Origin: Thiopontia sp964416755
GTDB lineage: Bacteria; Pseudomonadota; Gammaproteobacteria; GCF-002020875
Assembly: GCA_964416755.1 (NCBI GenBank)
Contig: CAYQFH010000048.1
Coordinates: forward strand, 1-19,411
Length of the DNA stretch: 19,411 nt
Direction: 5' to 3'
The notes beneath the pieces were generated by a model. The model ran no database searches. It was not told where the DNA came from and saw nothing but the letters and a program-made list of their open reading frames with translations. Position numbers and translations under genes: made by a program. Below, piece after piece: positions 7,364-15,223 of this stretch. Positions within the stretch are counted from its first letter, which is position 1, and each line of letters begins with the position of its first letter.

Positions 7364-8499
7364 TCTGTTAAGTCCTCAAAGAAACCTTTTACTTTATCCA
7401 GCCAGGAGTGGTGGTGTGGACTGTGTTTCTCACGTTTCTCATCAAGCGAATCACCAAACTGCTTGAGCAGCTCTTTCTGTTTGTTGGTCAGCTTGACCGG
7501 GGTCTCTACCACAATGCGACACATCAAATCACCCGGCGCATGGCTGCGTACAGATTTGACCCCTTTACCACGCAGACGGAACAGTTTACCGGTCTGTGAC
7601 TCAGACGGGATCTTCAGCTTCACACACTGGGTATTACCGAGACAGGGTACCTCAACCTCACCACCCAATGCGGCAGTGACGATACCAACCGGGATCTCGC
7701 AATAGAGGTCATCCCCATCACGAGTGAAGAGCGCATGTTCCTTGACCCGTACCTCAACAAAGAGGTCACCCGATGGGCCACCATTCTCACCCGGCTCTCC
7801 CTCACCACTGAGACGGACCCGATCTCCGGTATCGACTCCACCCGGAATCTTGACCGAGAGAGTCTTCTGCTTCTTGACCTTGCCGGAACCGTGGCAACTG
7901 TTACAGGGATCCTTGATCTCCTTGCCAGCACCGTGACAGGTGGGACAGGTCTGCTGCACCGAGAAAAAGCCCTGCTGCATCCGCACCTTGCCGGCACCTC
8001 CACAGGTACCACAGGTGACCGGAGCGCTCCCCTCTTTAGCCCCGGTTCCATTACATTGCCCACAGATCTCTGTGGCCGGAATATTGATCTCCTTGGTAAT
8101 TCCAGAGATCGCCTCCTCCAGCGTCAACTCCATACGGTAGGCGAGATCGGCACCACGATAGACCCGAGGCCCACCCCGACTGCGGCCACCGCCACCAAAG
8201 ATGTCGCTGAAGATATCCTCAAAACCACCGAAGCCTCCGCCAAAACCACCTCCGCCACCACCACCCATCGATGGATCCACGCCGGCATGTCCAAACTGAT
8301 CGTAGGCAGCCCGCTTCTGGCTGTCACTGAGTACCTCGTAGGCCTCCTTGACTTCCTTGAACTTGGCTTCGGCATCCTCGCTGTCGGGGTTGCGGTCCGG
8401 GTGGTACTTCATCGCCATACGGCGATAGGACTTCTTCAGATCGGCCTCGCTGGCGTTGCGGTCCACACCCAGTACTTCGTAGTAATCTCTTTTGGACAT
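7360..8499 (-). CDS. dnaJ: Chaperone protein DnaJ (Hsp40)
   Basis: Co-chaperone that stimulates the DnaK ATPase and delivers unfolded clients. 379 residues, with all domains: J domain 1-70 with HPD at 33-35; Gly/Phe-rich linker (about 76-110, GGGGGGGFGGGFGGF); zinc-binding region with four repeats CGQCNGTG, CGTCGGAG, CPTCHGAG and CNSCHGSG (about 145-205); C-terminal substrate-binding and dimer domain. The ATG has no clear Shine-Dalgarno (actgaaaaataatATG), unusual for an abundant chaperone. It lies 131 bp downstream of dnaK with a hairpin repeat between, and no sigma-32-like promoter was seen in that gap. Confidence 0.98.
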   Translation of the reverse strand: MSKRDYYEVLGVDRNASEADLKKSYRRMAMKYHPDRNPDSEDAEAKFKEVKEAYEVLSDSQKRAAYDQFGHAGVDPSMGGGGGGGFGGGFGGFEDIFSDIFGGGGRSRGGPRVYRGADLAYRMELTLEEAISGITKEINIPATEICGQCNGTGAKEGSAPVTCGTCGGAGKVRMQQGFFSVQQTCPTCHGAGKEIKDPCNSCHGSGKVKKQKTLSVKIPGGVDTGDRVRLSGEGEPGENGGPSGDLFVEVRVKEHALFTRDGDDLYCEIPVGIVTAALGGEVEVPCLGNTQCVKLKIPSESQTGKLFRLRGKGVKSVRSHAPGDLMCRIVVETPVKLTNKQKELLKQFGDSLDEKREKHSPHHHSWLDKVKGFFEDLTE

Positions 8500-8543
8500 A
8501 TTATTTTTCAGTCAGTTATCAAACATCAACAGCCAAAGCATTA

Positions 8544-8612
8544 AACCACAGAGGACACAGAGAGCACAGAGGGAAAGCGATAATCTCTGTGTCCTCTGTG
8601 CCCTCTGTGGTT
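8544..8612. repeat. CACAGAG-type hairpin repeat, copy 2
   Basis: Arms aaccacagaggacacagaga and, at the other end, cctctgtgccctctgtggtt pair nearly throughout, with a loop near gggaaagcgataat. It is the same family as 4842-4910. It is located between the dnaK stop and dnaJ start, where the transcript hairpin could reduce read-through or stabilise the dnaK 3' end. Confidence 0.88.
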
Positions 8613-8630
8613 ACAGGGCTTTTAAAGGCC

Positions 8631-10553
8631 TTACTTCTTGTCGTCTACCTCTTCAAACTCGGCATCGACCACATCATCATCCTGAGCCGCTGCACCGCCA
8701 TCCATATCCGGTGCTGCACCCTCAGCCGCCCCACTCTGGGCATACATGCGCTCGGCCATCTTGCCCGAGGCCTCACCCAGCGCCTTGGTCTTCTCTTCGA
8801 TGAGAGCAACATCGTCACCCTTCATCGCCTCTTCGAGATCGGCAATGGCGGCCTCAATCGCAGCTTTCTCATCGGCCTCGATATTGTCATCTCCCGCCTC
8901 TTCCATCGCCTTGCGGGTAGAGTGGATCAGACCATCGGCCTGATTGCGGGCGCCAACCAACTCCTGGAACTTTTTGTCCTCATCGGCATGGGCTTCGGCA
9001 TCGTTGACCATCTTCTCGATCTCTTCATCACTGAGACCACTGGAGGCCTTGATCACAATGGACTGCTCCTTGCCGGTCGCCTTATCCTTGGCAGAGACGT
9101 TGAGGATACCATTGGCATCGATATCAAGGCTCACCTCAATCTGTGGCGTGCCACGTGGCGCGGGTGGAATATCGGTCAGATCGAAACGGCCCAGTGACTT
9201 GTTGGCTGCTGCCTGCTCACGCTCACCCTGCAACACATGTACGGTTACCGCACTCTGGTTGTCATCGGCAGTGGAGAAGACCTGCTGCGCCTTGGTTGGG
9301 ATGGTGGTGTTCTTCTCGATCAGTTTGGTCATTACGCCACCAAGGGTCTCGATACCGAGCGAGAGCGGGGTCACGTCAAGCAGCAGCACATCGCTGACGT
9401 CACCGGCCAGTACACCGCCCTGAATTGCAGCACCCATTGCCACCGCCTCATCGGGATTTACATCTTTGCGTGGCTCGCGACCGAAGAAGGCCTGCACCTG
9501 CTCCTGCACCTTCGGCATACGGGTCTGACCACCGACCAGAATCACGTCACCGATGTCGGAGGCAGAGAGTCCGGCATCCTTCAGAGCGACACGACATGGA
9601 TCAATGGAACGCTGCACCAGATCATCAACCAAAGCTTCAAGTTTTGCACGTGTCATCTTGATATTCATATGCTTTGGACCAGAAGCATCTGCAGTAATAT
9701 AGGGCAGATTGATATCGGTCTGCTGACTGGAGGAGAGCTCAATCTTCGCCTTCTCTGCCGCCTCTTTCAGGCGCTGCAGCGCCATTGGATCATTGGAGAG
9801 GTCGACCGCCTGCTCCTTCTTGAACTCATCGACCAGGTAATCCATGATGCGATTATCGAAGTCCTCACCACCGAGGAAGGTGTCACCATTGGTCGCCAGC
9901 ACCTCGAACTGGTGCTCGCCATCAATCTCGGCGATCTCGATGATCGATACGTCAAAAGTGCCACCACCAAGGTCATAGACCGCAATGGTGCGATCGCCCT
10001 CTTTCTTGTCCATACCGTAAGCGAGCGCTGCTGCGGTGGGCTCGTTGATGATACGCTTCACCTCCAGACCGGCAATCTTGCCCGCATCCTTGGTCGCCTG
10101 ACGCTGAGAGTCGTTGAAGTAGGCCGGAACGGTCACTACCGCCTCGGTCACATCCTCACCGAGGTACTCCTCGGCGGTCTTCTTCATCTTCTGCAGCACG
10201 CGAGCAGAGACCTCCGGGGCCGCCATCTTCTTGTCATCCACCTGCACCCAGGCATCGCCGTTATCCGCCTTGACGATCTTGTAGGGAACCAGATCGATAT
10301 CCTTCTGTACCACGTCGTCCTCGAAGCGGCGTCCAATCAGTCGCTTGATCGCAAACAGGGTGTTGTGGGGGTTGGTGACCGCCTGACGTTTTGCCGCCTG
10401 GCCAACCAGCACCTCACCATCATCGGCATAACCGATCACCGATGGTGTGGTACGTGCACCCTCACTATTCTCGATCACACGCGCCGCATCACCTTCCAAA
10501 ACAGAGACACACGAGTTGGTGGTTCCGAGGTCGATTCCGATAATTTTACCCAT
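8631..10553 (-). CDS. dnaK: Molecular chaperone DnaK (Hsp70)
   Basis: ATP-driven chaperone working with DnaJ and GrpE. 640 residues (E. coli 638). N-terminal nucleotide-binding domain with MGKIIGIDLGTTNSCVSVLEG at 1-21, the phosphate-2 motif AVYDLGGGTFDVSIIEI (about 193-210) and the adenosine-binding region around GDVILVGGQTRMPKV (about 336-350). The linker DVLLLDVTPLSLGIETLGG (about 388-406) precedes the substrate domain. The C-terminal lid ends AEFEEVDDKK, matching the EEVxDKK tail that contacts partners. The start has a good ribosome site (ggagaagatgtaATG). A sigma-32-like promoter lies about 80 nt upstream. Confidence 0.99.
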   Translation of the reverse strand: MGKIIGIDLGTTNSCVSVLEGDAARVIENSEGARTTPSVIGYADDGEVLVGQAAKRQAVTNPHNTLFAIKRLIGRRFEDDVVQKDIDLVPYKIVKADNGDAWVQVDDKKMAAPEVSARVLQKMKKTAEEYLGEDVTEAVVTVPAYFNDSQRQATKDAGKIAGLEVKRIINEPTAAALAYGMDKKEGDRTIAVYDLGGGTFDVSIIEIAEIDGEHQFEVLATNGDTFLGGEDFDNRIMDYLVDEFKKEQAVDLSNDPMALQRLKEAAEKAKIELSSSQQTDINLPYITADASGPKHMNIKMTRAKLEALVDDLVQRSIDPCRVALKDAGLSASDIGDVILVGGQTRMPKVQEQVQAFFGREPRKDVNPDEAVAMGAAIQGGVLAGDVSDVLLLDVTPLSLGIETLGGVMTKLIEKNTTIPTKAQQVFSTADDNQSAVTVHVLQGEREQAAANKSLGRFDLTDIPPAPRGTPQIEVSLDIDANGILNVSAKDKATGKEQSIVIKASSGLSDEEIEKMVNDAEAHADEDKKFQELVGARNQADGLIHSTRKAMEEAGDDNIEADEKAAIEAAIADLEEAMKGDDVALIEEKTKALGEASGKMAERMYAQSGAAEGAAPDMDGGAAAQDDDVVDAEFEEVDDKK

Positions 10554-10630
10554 TACATCTTCTCCAATTTCAATTCTTTACAGTAAACTTTAAATGCTAT
10601 TTTTTAACTTTAACTTCTCAGCCTGCCCCT

Positions 10631-10660
10631 ACAGTGGGGACATTTATTCAGGCTTTCAAG
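10631..10660 (-). promoter_or_regulatory. Sigma-32-type heat-shock promoter of dnaK
   Basis: On the minus strand CTTGAAA (10660-10654), 14 nt, then CCCCACTGT (10639-10631), a near-consensus RpoH promoter (CTTGAAA-N11-16-CCCCATnT). Transcription would start near 10624, giving a ~70-nt AT-rich leader before dnaK. It lets dnaK be induced separately from grpE. Confidence 0.85.
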
Positions 10661-10678
10661 CCAAGCACTCTATTTAAT

Positions 10679-11284
10679 TCAGGAGCTCACAATCACACGA
10701 GCCGGGCGAAGCAGTCTGCCATTCAGCGTGTATCCTTTCTGAATCACATCCATCACCGTATTGGGCTCCATCTCGGGGTTGGGCACCATGGTCATCGCCT
10801 CGTGCTGCTCTGGGTCAAACTTCACTCCCATCGCATCCATCACCTCAACATTGAATTTCTCCAGGGTGCCGAAGAGCTGCTTGCGAGTCAGCTCCATCCC
10901 TTCCACCAGTGTAGCAACCTCCTCTGCATCCTGTGCTGCATTGAGCCCCAGATCCATGCTATCAGCCACAGCAAGCAGTTCTTTAGCGAACCCTTCCAAC
11001 GCGAACTTGCGCGCCTTTTCGACATCTCGCGCCGTCCGCTTGCGCAGATTATCCATCTCTGCCTGCATCCGGGTCATGCGATCCAGATAGTCGGCAGCCT
11101 GCGCTTTTGCCTGTTCAATCTCGGATTCAGTCGGTACCTCCTCGACAACCGCCTCTTCCTCAGAGACACCTTCAACACGCTCCTCTTGACCTACCTCTTG
11201 TGTCTCTTCTGCAGCCTCAACCGACTCGTCTGCAACTGCTTCCGCAACCTGCTCCTCTTCTGGAGCCTGACCCTCTTCACTCAT
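10679..11284 (-). CDS. grpE: Nucleotide exchange factor GrpE
   Basis: Releases ADP from DnaK. 201 residues from the ATG at 11284, chosen because AAGGA lies nine nucleotides upstream; an in-frame TTG one codon earlier is less likely. Residues ~1-60 are extremely acidic and low in complexity (Glu/Val/Ala-rich, e.g. EEEQVAEAVADESVEAAEE), followed by the long coiled coil (about 60-110, YLDRMTRMQAEMDNLRKRTARD) and the beta domain with the signature GMELTRKQLFGTLEKFNVE and VIQKGYTLNGRLLRPARVIV. The acidic N-terminal arm is longer than in some homologues. Lies between hrcA and dnaK, each with its own upstream control site. Confidence 0.97.
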   Translation of the reverse strand: MSEEGQAPEEEQVAEAVADESVEAAEETQEVGQEERVEGVSEEEAVVEEVPTESEIEQAKAQAADYLDRMTRMQAEMDNLRKRTARDVEKARKFALEGFAKELLAVADSMDLGLNAAQDAEEVATLVEGMELTRKQLFGTLEKFNVEVMDAMGVKFDPEQHEAMTMVPNPEMEPNTVMDVIQKGYTLNGRLLRPARVIVSS

Positions 11285-11361
11285 CAAAACAGTTCCTTAT
11301 TATAAAAACATAAACCCATTACTACCCGACAGCTGAAGTCTGCCGGAGAAAATTCCCTCTC

Positions 11362-11391
11362 TGAATGGGGTCTATCCGCGCGAATTCAAGG
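11362..11391 (-). promoter_or_regulatory. Sigma-32-type heat-shock promoter of grpE, inside the hrcA 3' end
   Basis: On the minus strand CCTTGAA (11391-11385), 14 nt, then CCCCATTCA (11370-11362), close to the RpoH consensus. The -35 lies within the last codons of hrcA and the hrcA stop codon lies in the spacer. Start would be near 11355, giving a ~70-nt leader containing a short stem (ccggcag / ctgtcgg) before grpE. Confidence 0.87.
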
Positions 11392-12421
11392 CGGAAGATA
11401 AAATTTTTGCAGTCATATCGACCACCGGAATGACCCGGTCGTAGGCCATGCGGGTCGGCCCCACCACACCAAGCACACCCACCACCTCATCCCCACTCTT
11501 GTAGGGAGAGGTGACCACGCTACACTCATCGAAAAACTGGTAGCCCGACTCCTCACCAATAAAGACCTGCACCCCATCCGCCTCCATACACTGATCCAGC
11601 AGATGGATCATGTCGCGTTTCTCACTAAAGGCGGTAAAGAGCTGGCGCAGCCGCTCCATCTCGGAGAACTCATCGTAATCCATCAATTTAGAGCGCCCGG
11701 ACACCATCATCTGATCTTCGCTCGGCTCTCCACCGGAAACTGCCTGCTGCGCCATCTGCACAATCTGCTGCATTGCTGCATCCATCTCGTTTCTAGAACG
11801 CTCCAGTTCGGTAACCAGACGATCACGTACTACCGAAAGGTCTTCACCTTCAAAGGTCTGATTAAACCAGTTGGCTGCCTGACGCAACTCTGACTCGGTA
11901 AAGCTACGATCAGTCTGGATGATCCGGTTCTGCACCTCATCCAGATTGGTCACCAGAATTGCCAGCACCCGCCCCTCGGAGAGCGGCAGAAACTCCAGAT
12001 GGCGCAAGATCACCTTACTGTGGCGCGGCACCATCACCACACTCGCCATACTGGTGATCTGCGACAACAGAGAGGAGACAGAGGAGATCACCTCTTGCGT
12101 ATTCTTCTCCACATCTACAATCTCCTGCTCCAGTTGGCTGAGTTCCAGCTTGTGGAGTGGCTGTACCGCAACCAGACTATCAACAAAGAGGCGGTACCCC
12201 TTCTGGGTCGGGATACGCCCCGCCGAAGTGTGGGGCGACTGAATCAACCCCATCGCCTCCAGATCCGACATGGTGTTGCGGATGGTGGCAGAGCTTACCT
12301 TGAGCCCGGAATTGCGCGATAGTGTAGTGGAACCGACCGGTTTCCCGTCACGGATATGGTGCTCGACCAGCACCTTCAGCAGGTGCTGTGCACGCTCGGT
12401 CAATGGAAGCTCTACACTCAT
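11372..12421 (-). CDS. hrcA: Heat-inducible transcription repressor HrcA
   Basis: Repressor that binds CIRCE operators (TTAGCACTC-N9-GAGTGCTAA) and is kept active by GroEL. 349 residues, normal size. N-terminal winged helix (about 1-75) with KVLVEHHIRDGKPVGSTTLS and VSSATIRNTMSDLEAMGLI, then SPHTSAGRIPTQKGYRLFVD, the family hallmark. The C-terminal GAF-like dimerisation domain ends in IPVVDMTAKILSSAL. The ATG at 12421 lacks a clear Shine-Dalgarno (ttccaactgaaATG). A CIRCE element lies 54 bp upstream, so autoregulation is likely. HrcA is absent from enteric bacteria, so this is a lineage marker. Confidence 0.96.
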   Translation of the reverse strand: MSVELPLTERAQHLLKVLVEHHIRDGKPVGSTTLSRNSGLKVSSATIRNTMSDLEAMGLIQSPHTSAGRIPTQKGYRLFVDSLVAVQPLHKLELSQLEQEIVDVEKNTQEVISSVSSLLSQITSMASVVMVPRHSKVILRHLEFLPLSEGRVLAILVTNLDEVQNRIIQTDRSFTESELRQAANWFNQTFEGEDLSVVRDRLVTELERSRNEMDAAMQQIVQMAQQAVSGGEPSEDQMMVSGRSKLMDYDEFSEMERLRQLFTAFSEKRDMIHLLDQCMEADGVQVFIGEESGYQFFDECSVVTSPYKSGDEVVGVLGVVGPTRMAYDRVIPVVDMTAKILSSALNSRG

Positions 12422-12437
12422 TTCAGTTGGAAAACCG

Positions 12438-12446
12438 TGCTATAGT
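12438..12446 (+). promoter_or_regulatory. Possible extended -10 promoter for nadK
   Basis: TGCTATAGT matches an extended -10 (TGnTATAnT) on the plus strand, with start near 12453. The CIRCE element would then lie 22 nt into the transcript. No good -35 is seen. On the other strand an AT-rich tttaaataat (12452-12461) could serve hrcA. Both are tentative. Confidence 0.35.
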
Positions 12447-12474
12447 GGATTGAATTATTTAAAGGATGGAGAGA

Positions 12475-12501
12475 TTAGCACTCAGCTACAAAGAGTGCCA
12501 G
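12475..12501. promoter_or_regulatory. CIRCE operator (HrcA-binding site)
   Basis: TTAGCACTC, nine nucleotides, then GAGTGCCAG. The left half matches the CIRCE consensus at 9 of 9 positions and the right half at 7 of 9, with the exact N9 spacer. It lies in the 119-bp region between divergent hrcA (start 12421) and nadK (start 12541), 54 bp from hrcA and 39 bp from nadK, so it could repress either or both. Confidence 0.93.
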
Positions 12502-12540
12502 ACTCAACCCTTTACACACCTATAAACAGAGACTCGGGCA

Positions 12541-13410
12541 ATGGATTATCAATTCCGGAAAATTGGCGTTATCGGCAAATTTGGTGCTCCCACCGTAGGC
12601 GAGACCCTGCTCTCACTCACCAGCTGTCTGATCGACCGGGAACTGGAGGTCTACCTCGACAAAGACACCGCAGAACGCCATCCAGAGAACCAGCTTCCCG
12701 TGGTGACCCGTCAGGAGATGGGAGAACAGTGTGACCTCGCCATTGTGATCGGCGGCGATGGCTCCTTCCTCAATGCAGCCCGATCACTCGCCTGTTACGA
12801 GATCCCGATGTTGGGGATCAATCTGGGTCGACTCGGTTTCCTCACCGATATCGCTCCCAACCAGATCGACACCTATCTGGAGGAGGTACTGAGTGGTGAA
12901 TTTACCGAGGAGCGCCGTTGCCTGTTGCAGAGTCACGTATTGCGCGATGGGGAGACCCTGGCAGAAGGGCGCGCCCTCAATGATGTGGTAATCCACAAAC
13001 TCGATATCGCCCGCATGATCGAATTCGAGACCCACATCAATGGGGAGTTCGTCAATCGACAGCGTTCCGATGGACTGATCATCTCCACGCCAACCGGCTC
13101 CACTGCCTACGCCCTCTCCGGTGGTGGTCCGATCCTCGCTCCGACACTGAAGGCGATCACGTTGGTGCCGATCTGCCCCCATACCCTGAGTAACCGCCCG
13201 ATTGTGGTACCCGGCAACAGCAAGATCGAGATCACCATCATGGGGCCGAGTGGCCACGCACAGGTGACCCGCGATGGACAGAGCAACGAGACCCTGGTGG
13301 CCGGAGACAAGATTCTGGTGGAGCGATTGGAACATCACATCCGCCTGATCCACCCCTCCAACTACAGCCCGTTCCGGGTACTGCGGCAGAAGCTGGGCTG
13401 GTCCGGATAA
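12541..13410 (+). CDS. nadK: NAD kinase
   Basis: Phosphorylates NAD to NADP in the cytoplasm. 289 residues, like E. coli NadK (292). The N terminus FRKIGVIGKFGAP is typical; the GGDGS motif is at 71-75 (VIGGDGSFLNAAR), the NDVVIH motif around 147, and the glycine-rich PTGSTAYALSGGGPI follows, then PHTLSNRPIVV. The ATG at 12541 has a weak ribosome site. It heads a plus-strand unit nadK-recN-bamE, conserved in E. coli next to grpE; here hrcA intervenes and the CIRCE site in the upstream region may place NADP synthesis under HrcA. Confidence 0.97.
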   Translation: MDYQFRKIGVIGKFGAPTVGETLLSLTSCLIDRELEVYLDKDTAERHPENQLPVVTRQEMGEQCDLAIVIGGDGSFLNAARSLACYEIPMLGINLGRLGFLTDIAPNQIDTYLEEVLSGEFTEERRCLLQSHVLRDGETLAEGRALNDVVIHKLDIARMIEFETHINGEFVNRQRSDGLIISTPTGSTAYALSGGGPILAPTLKAITLVPICPHTLSNRPIVVPGNSKIEITIMGPSGHAQVTRDGQSNETLVAGDKILVERLEHHIRLIHPSNYSPFRVLRQKLGWSG

Positions 13411-13462
13411 CACCGCAGCAAAACCGCTTCACCTCCTTCCTCTGTTCTGCCCAACTGTTGCC

Positions 13463-15142
13463 ATGCTCAGCCATCTCTTTATCCGCAATTTTGTTCTGGT
13501 CACCGAGACCGAGATCGACTTCAGCGAAGGGATGACCGTACTCAGCGGGGAGACCGGTGCCGGCAAATCGATCATCTTTGATGCGCTGGGGCTCGCTACC
13601 GGCAAGCGTGCAGAGAGCCGCCTTATCCGCAGCGGAGCCGATCAAGCGGAGATCGTCGCCACCTTCGAGGCACTCACTCCGGAGATCGAGCATTGGATGG
13701 CGCAGCAGGAGATCGACTCCAGCGAGGCGCAGTTGATCCTGCGCCGGATCATCCGCAGCGATGGGCGTTCACGCGCCTTTATCAACGACTCCCCCTCTAC
13801 CACCCAGGCACTTCGTGACCTTGCCTCCCTGCTGATCGATATTCAGGGGCAACACGCCCATCAGCGACTACTGAAGCGGGATGAACAGTTGAAACTGCTT
13901 GACCGCTATGCAGGCAATGAGCACACGGTATTGGAGATGGGCACACAGTATCGCAACCGGGAACAACTGGTAGAGAAGCGGCAACGATTACTACAAAATG
14001 AGCAGGAACGCAGAGATCGCACTGCACTGCTGGAGTTTCAGCTGCAAGAGTTTTCCGATCTGGAACTTACCGAAGGAGAGGTTCCTCAACTGGAGTCAGA
14101 ACAGCTACGCCTCACCAATGGCGAGCAGCTACTCTCACTGAGCCAACAGGCTCATCAACTACTGGATGGTGAACAGGAGGAGCAGAGCGCCATTCAACAG
14201 CTGCATCGTGCAGTTCATCAACTGGAGCAGCTGGAAACACTCGACAGTCAAGTCACTCCACTGCGTGAGCAATTGTTGGAAGCGACCCTGCAGGCCGGCG
14301 AAATAGCCTCGGAAATTCAGCGCCATAGTGACCAATACAATCTCGATCCAGAGCGATTACAGCAGCTCAACGAACGGCTGGCAGCCCTCTCCGATCTGGG
14401 GCGCAAACACCAATGTGAACCAGAACTGTTGTTCGACAAGGCACAACAGCTTCAACAGCAACTCAATGAGTTGAACACCTCGACCTCCTCAGTGGAGACA
14501 CTGACCCAAAAGATTGAGGTGGCACACCAGGCTTGCATCAAAACAGCAAACAGTCTGCATAAACGACGAGCAGAGGCGGCCAAACAACTACAGCAGGAGG
14601 TCACAACCGAGATCCGGCAATTGGGGATGGCTGAGGGCATTTTTCAGATTACTATTACTCCACTCTCCGAGGCACAATTGCGCGCCAACGGAGTGGATGA
14701 AGTCACTTTTGAGGTGGAGACCAACCCCGGCACCGGCTTCCACCACTTGGCAAAAATCGCTTCCGGTGGAGAGCTTTCTCGCATCAGCCTCGCCATCCAG
14801 CTCGCCTCTGCCAACCGGGGTCAGACTCCCACTCTGATCTTTGATGAGGTCGACAGTGGTGTCGGTGGCGGCACCGCTGAACAGATCGGCCAAAAGCTAC
14901 GCCAACTCGGCGATGCCACTCAGATCCTCTGTGTCACCCACCTGCCACAGGTCGCCTCACAGGGGCACCACCATCTAAAAATCCATAAACAGCAAGACGG
15001 CAAGACATCCGACACCCGCAGCCAGATCACGCTACTGAATAACAAGGAGCGCATTGAGGAGATCGCTCGCATGCTGGGTGGCGTAAAGATCACCCGGCAA
15101 ACCCGAGCCCATGCCGAAGAGATGCTCTCGCTTGAATCGTAG
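13463..15142 (+). CDS. recN: DNA repair protein RecN
   Basis: SMC-like ATPase acting at DNA double-strand breaks on the nucleoid. 559 residues (E. coli 553). Head halves flank a coiled coil: Walker A GETGAGKS at 29-36 and IQGQHAHQRLL (Q-loop region, about 130) in the first half; coiled coil rich in Gln/Glu/Leu (about 150-390); ABC signature ASGGELSRISLAIQL and Walker B PTLIFDEVDSGVGGGTA, then the switch CVTHLPQVA in the second half. The ATG has no strong ribosome site. In many bacteria recN is a strong SOS gene, but I find no LexA-type palindrome in the 52 bp after nadK, so it is probably expressed from the nadK transcript. Confidence 0.97.
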   Translation: MLSHLFIRNFVLVTETEIDFSEGMTVLSGETGAGKSIIFDALGLATGKRAESRLIRSGADQAEIVATFEALTPEIEHWMAQQEIDSSEAQLILRRIIRSDGRSRAFINDSPSTTQALRDLASLLIDIQGQHAHQRLLKRDEQLKLLDRYAGNEHTVLEMGTQYRNREQLVEKRQRLLQNEQERRDRTALLEFQLQEFSDLELTEGEVPQLESEQLRLTNGEQLLSLSQQAHQLLDGEQEEQSAIQQLHRAVHQLEQLETLDSQVTPLREQLLEATLQAGEIASEIQRHSDQYNLDPERLQQLNERLAALSDLGRKHQCEPELLFDKAQQLQQQLNELNTSTSSVETLTQKIEVAHQACIKTANSLHKRRAEAAKQLQQEVTTEIRQLGMAEGIFQITITPLSEAQLRANGVDEVTFEVETNPGTGFHHLAKIASGGELSRISLAIQLASANRGQTPTLIFDEVDSGVGGGTAEQIGQKLRQLGDATQILCVTHLPQVASQGHHHLKIHKQQDGKTSDTRSQITLLNNKERIEEIARMLGGVKITRQTRAHAEEMLSLES

Positions 15143-15223
15143 CTGCGTTTATCTCCCCGAACCAGACTGGTATGATTGACCGCATAATTGAACCGATGAG
15201 TTGTCCCAAATGAGCTGCCCAAC

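Noticed and set aside
8500..8630. Separate sigma-32 promoter for dnaJ
   Set aside because: No CTTGAA/CCCCAT pair at suitable spacing; the gap is mostly the hairpin repeat.
9237..10586. 449-codon plus-strand ORF antisense to dnaK
   Set aside because: Long ORFs opposite dnaK are a known by-product of its codon use. The translation has no recognisable domain and no credible ribosome site, and dnaK is fully intact on the other strand.
10625..10642. CCCC-GGGG hairpin in the dnaK leader
   Set aside because: The CCCC arm is the -10 element of the heat-shock promoter and would not be in the RNA started there.
10660..10690. Possible second CIRCE near dnaK (gagtgcttgg on the minus strand)
   Set aside because: Only a half-site resembling GAGTGCTAA; the position nine bases before it does not resemble TTAGCACTC.
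13411..13462. LexA box before recN
   Set aside because: No CTGT-N8-ACAG palindrome in the gap; words such as ctgttctg and aactgttg are not arranged symmetrically.
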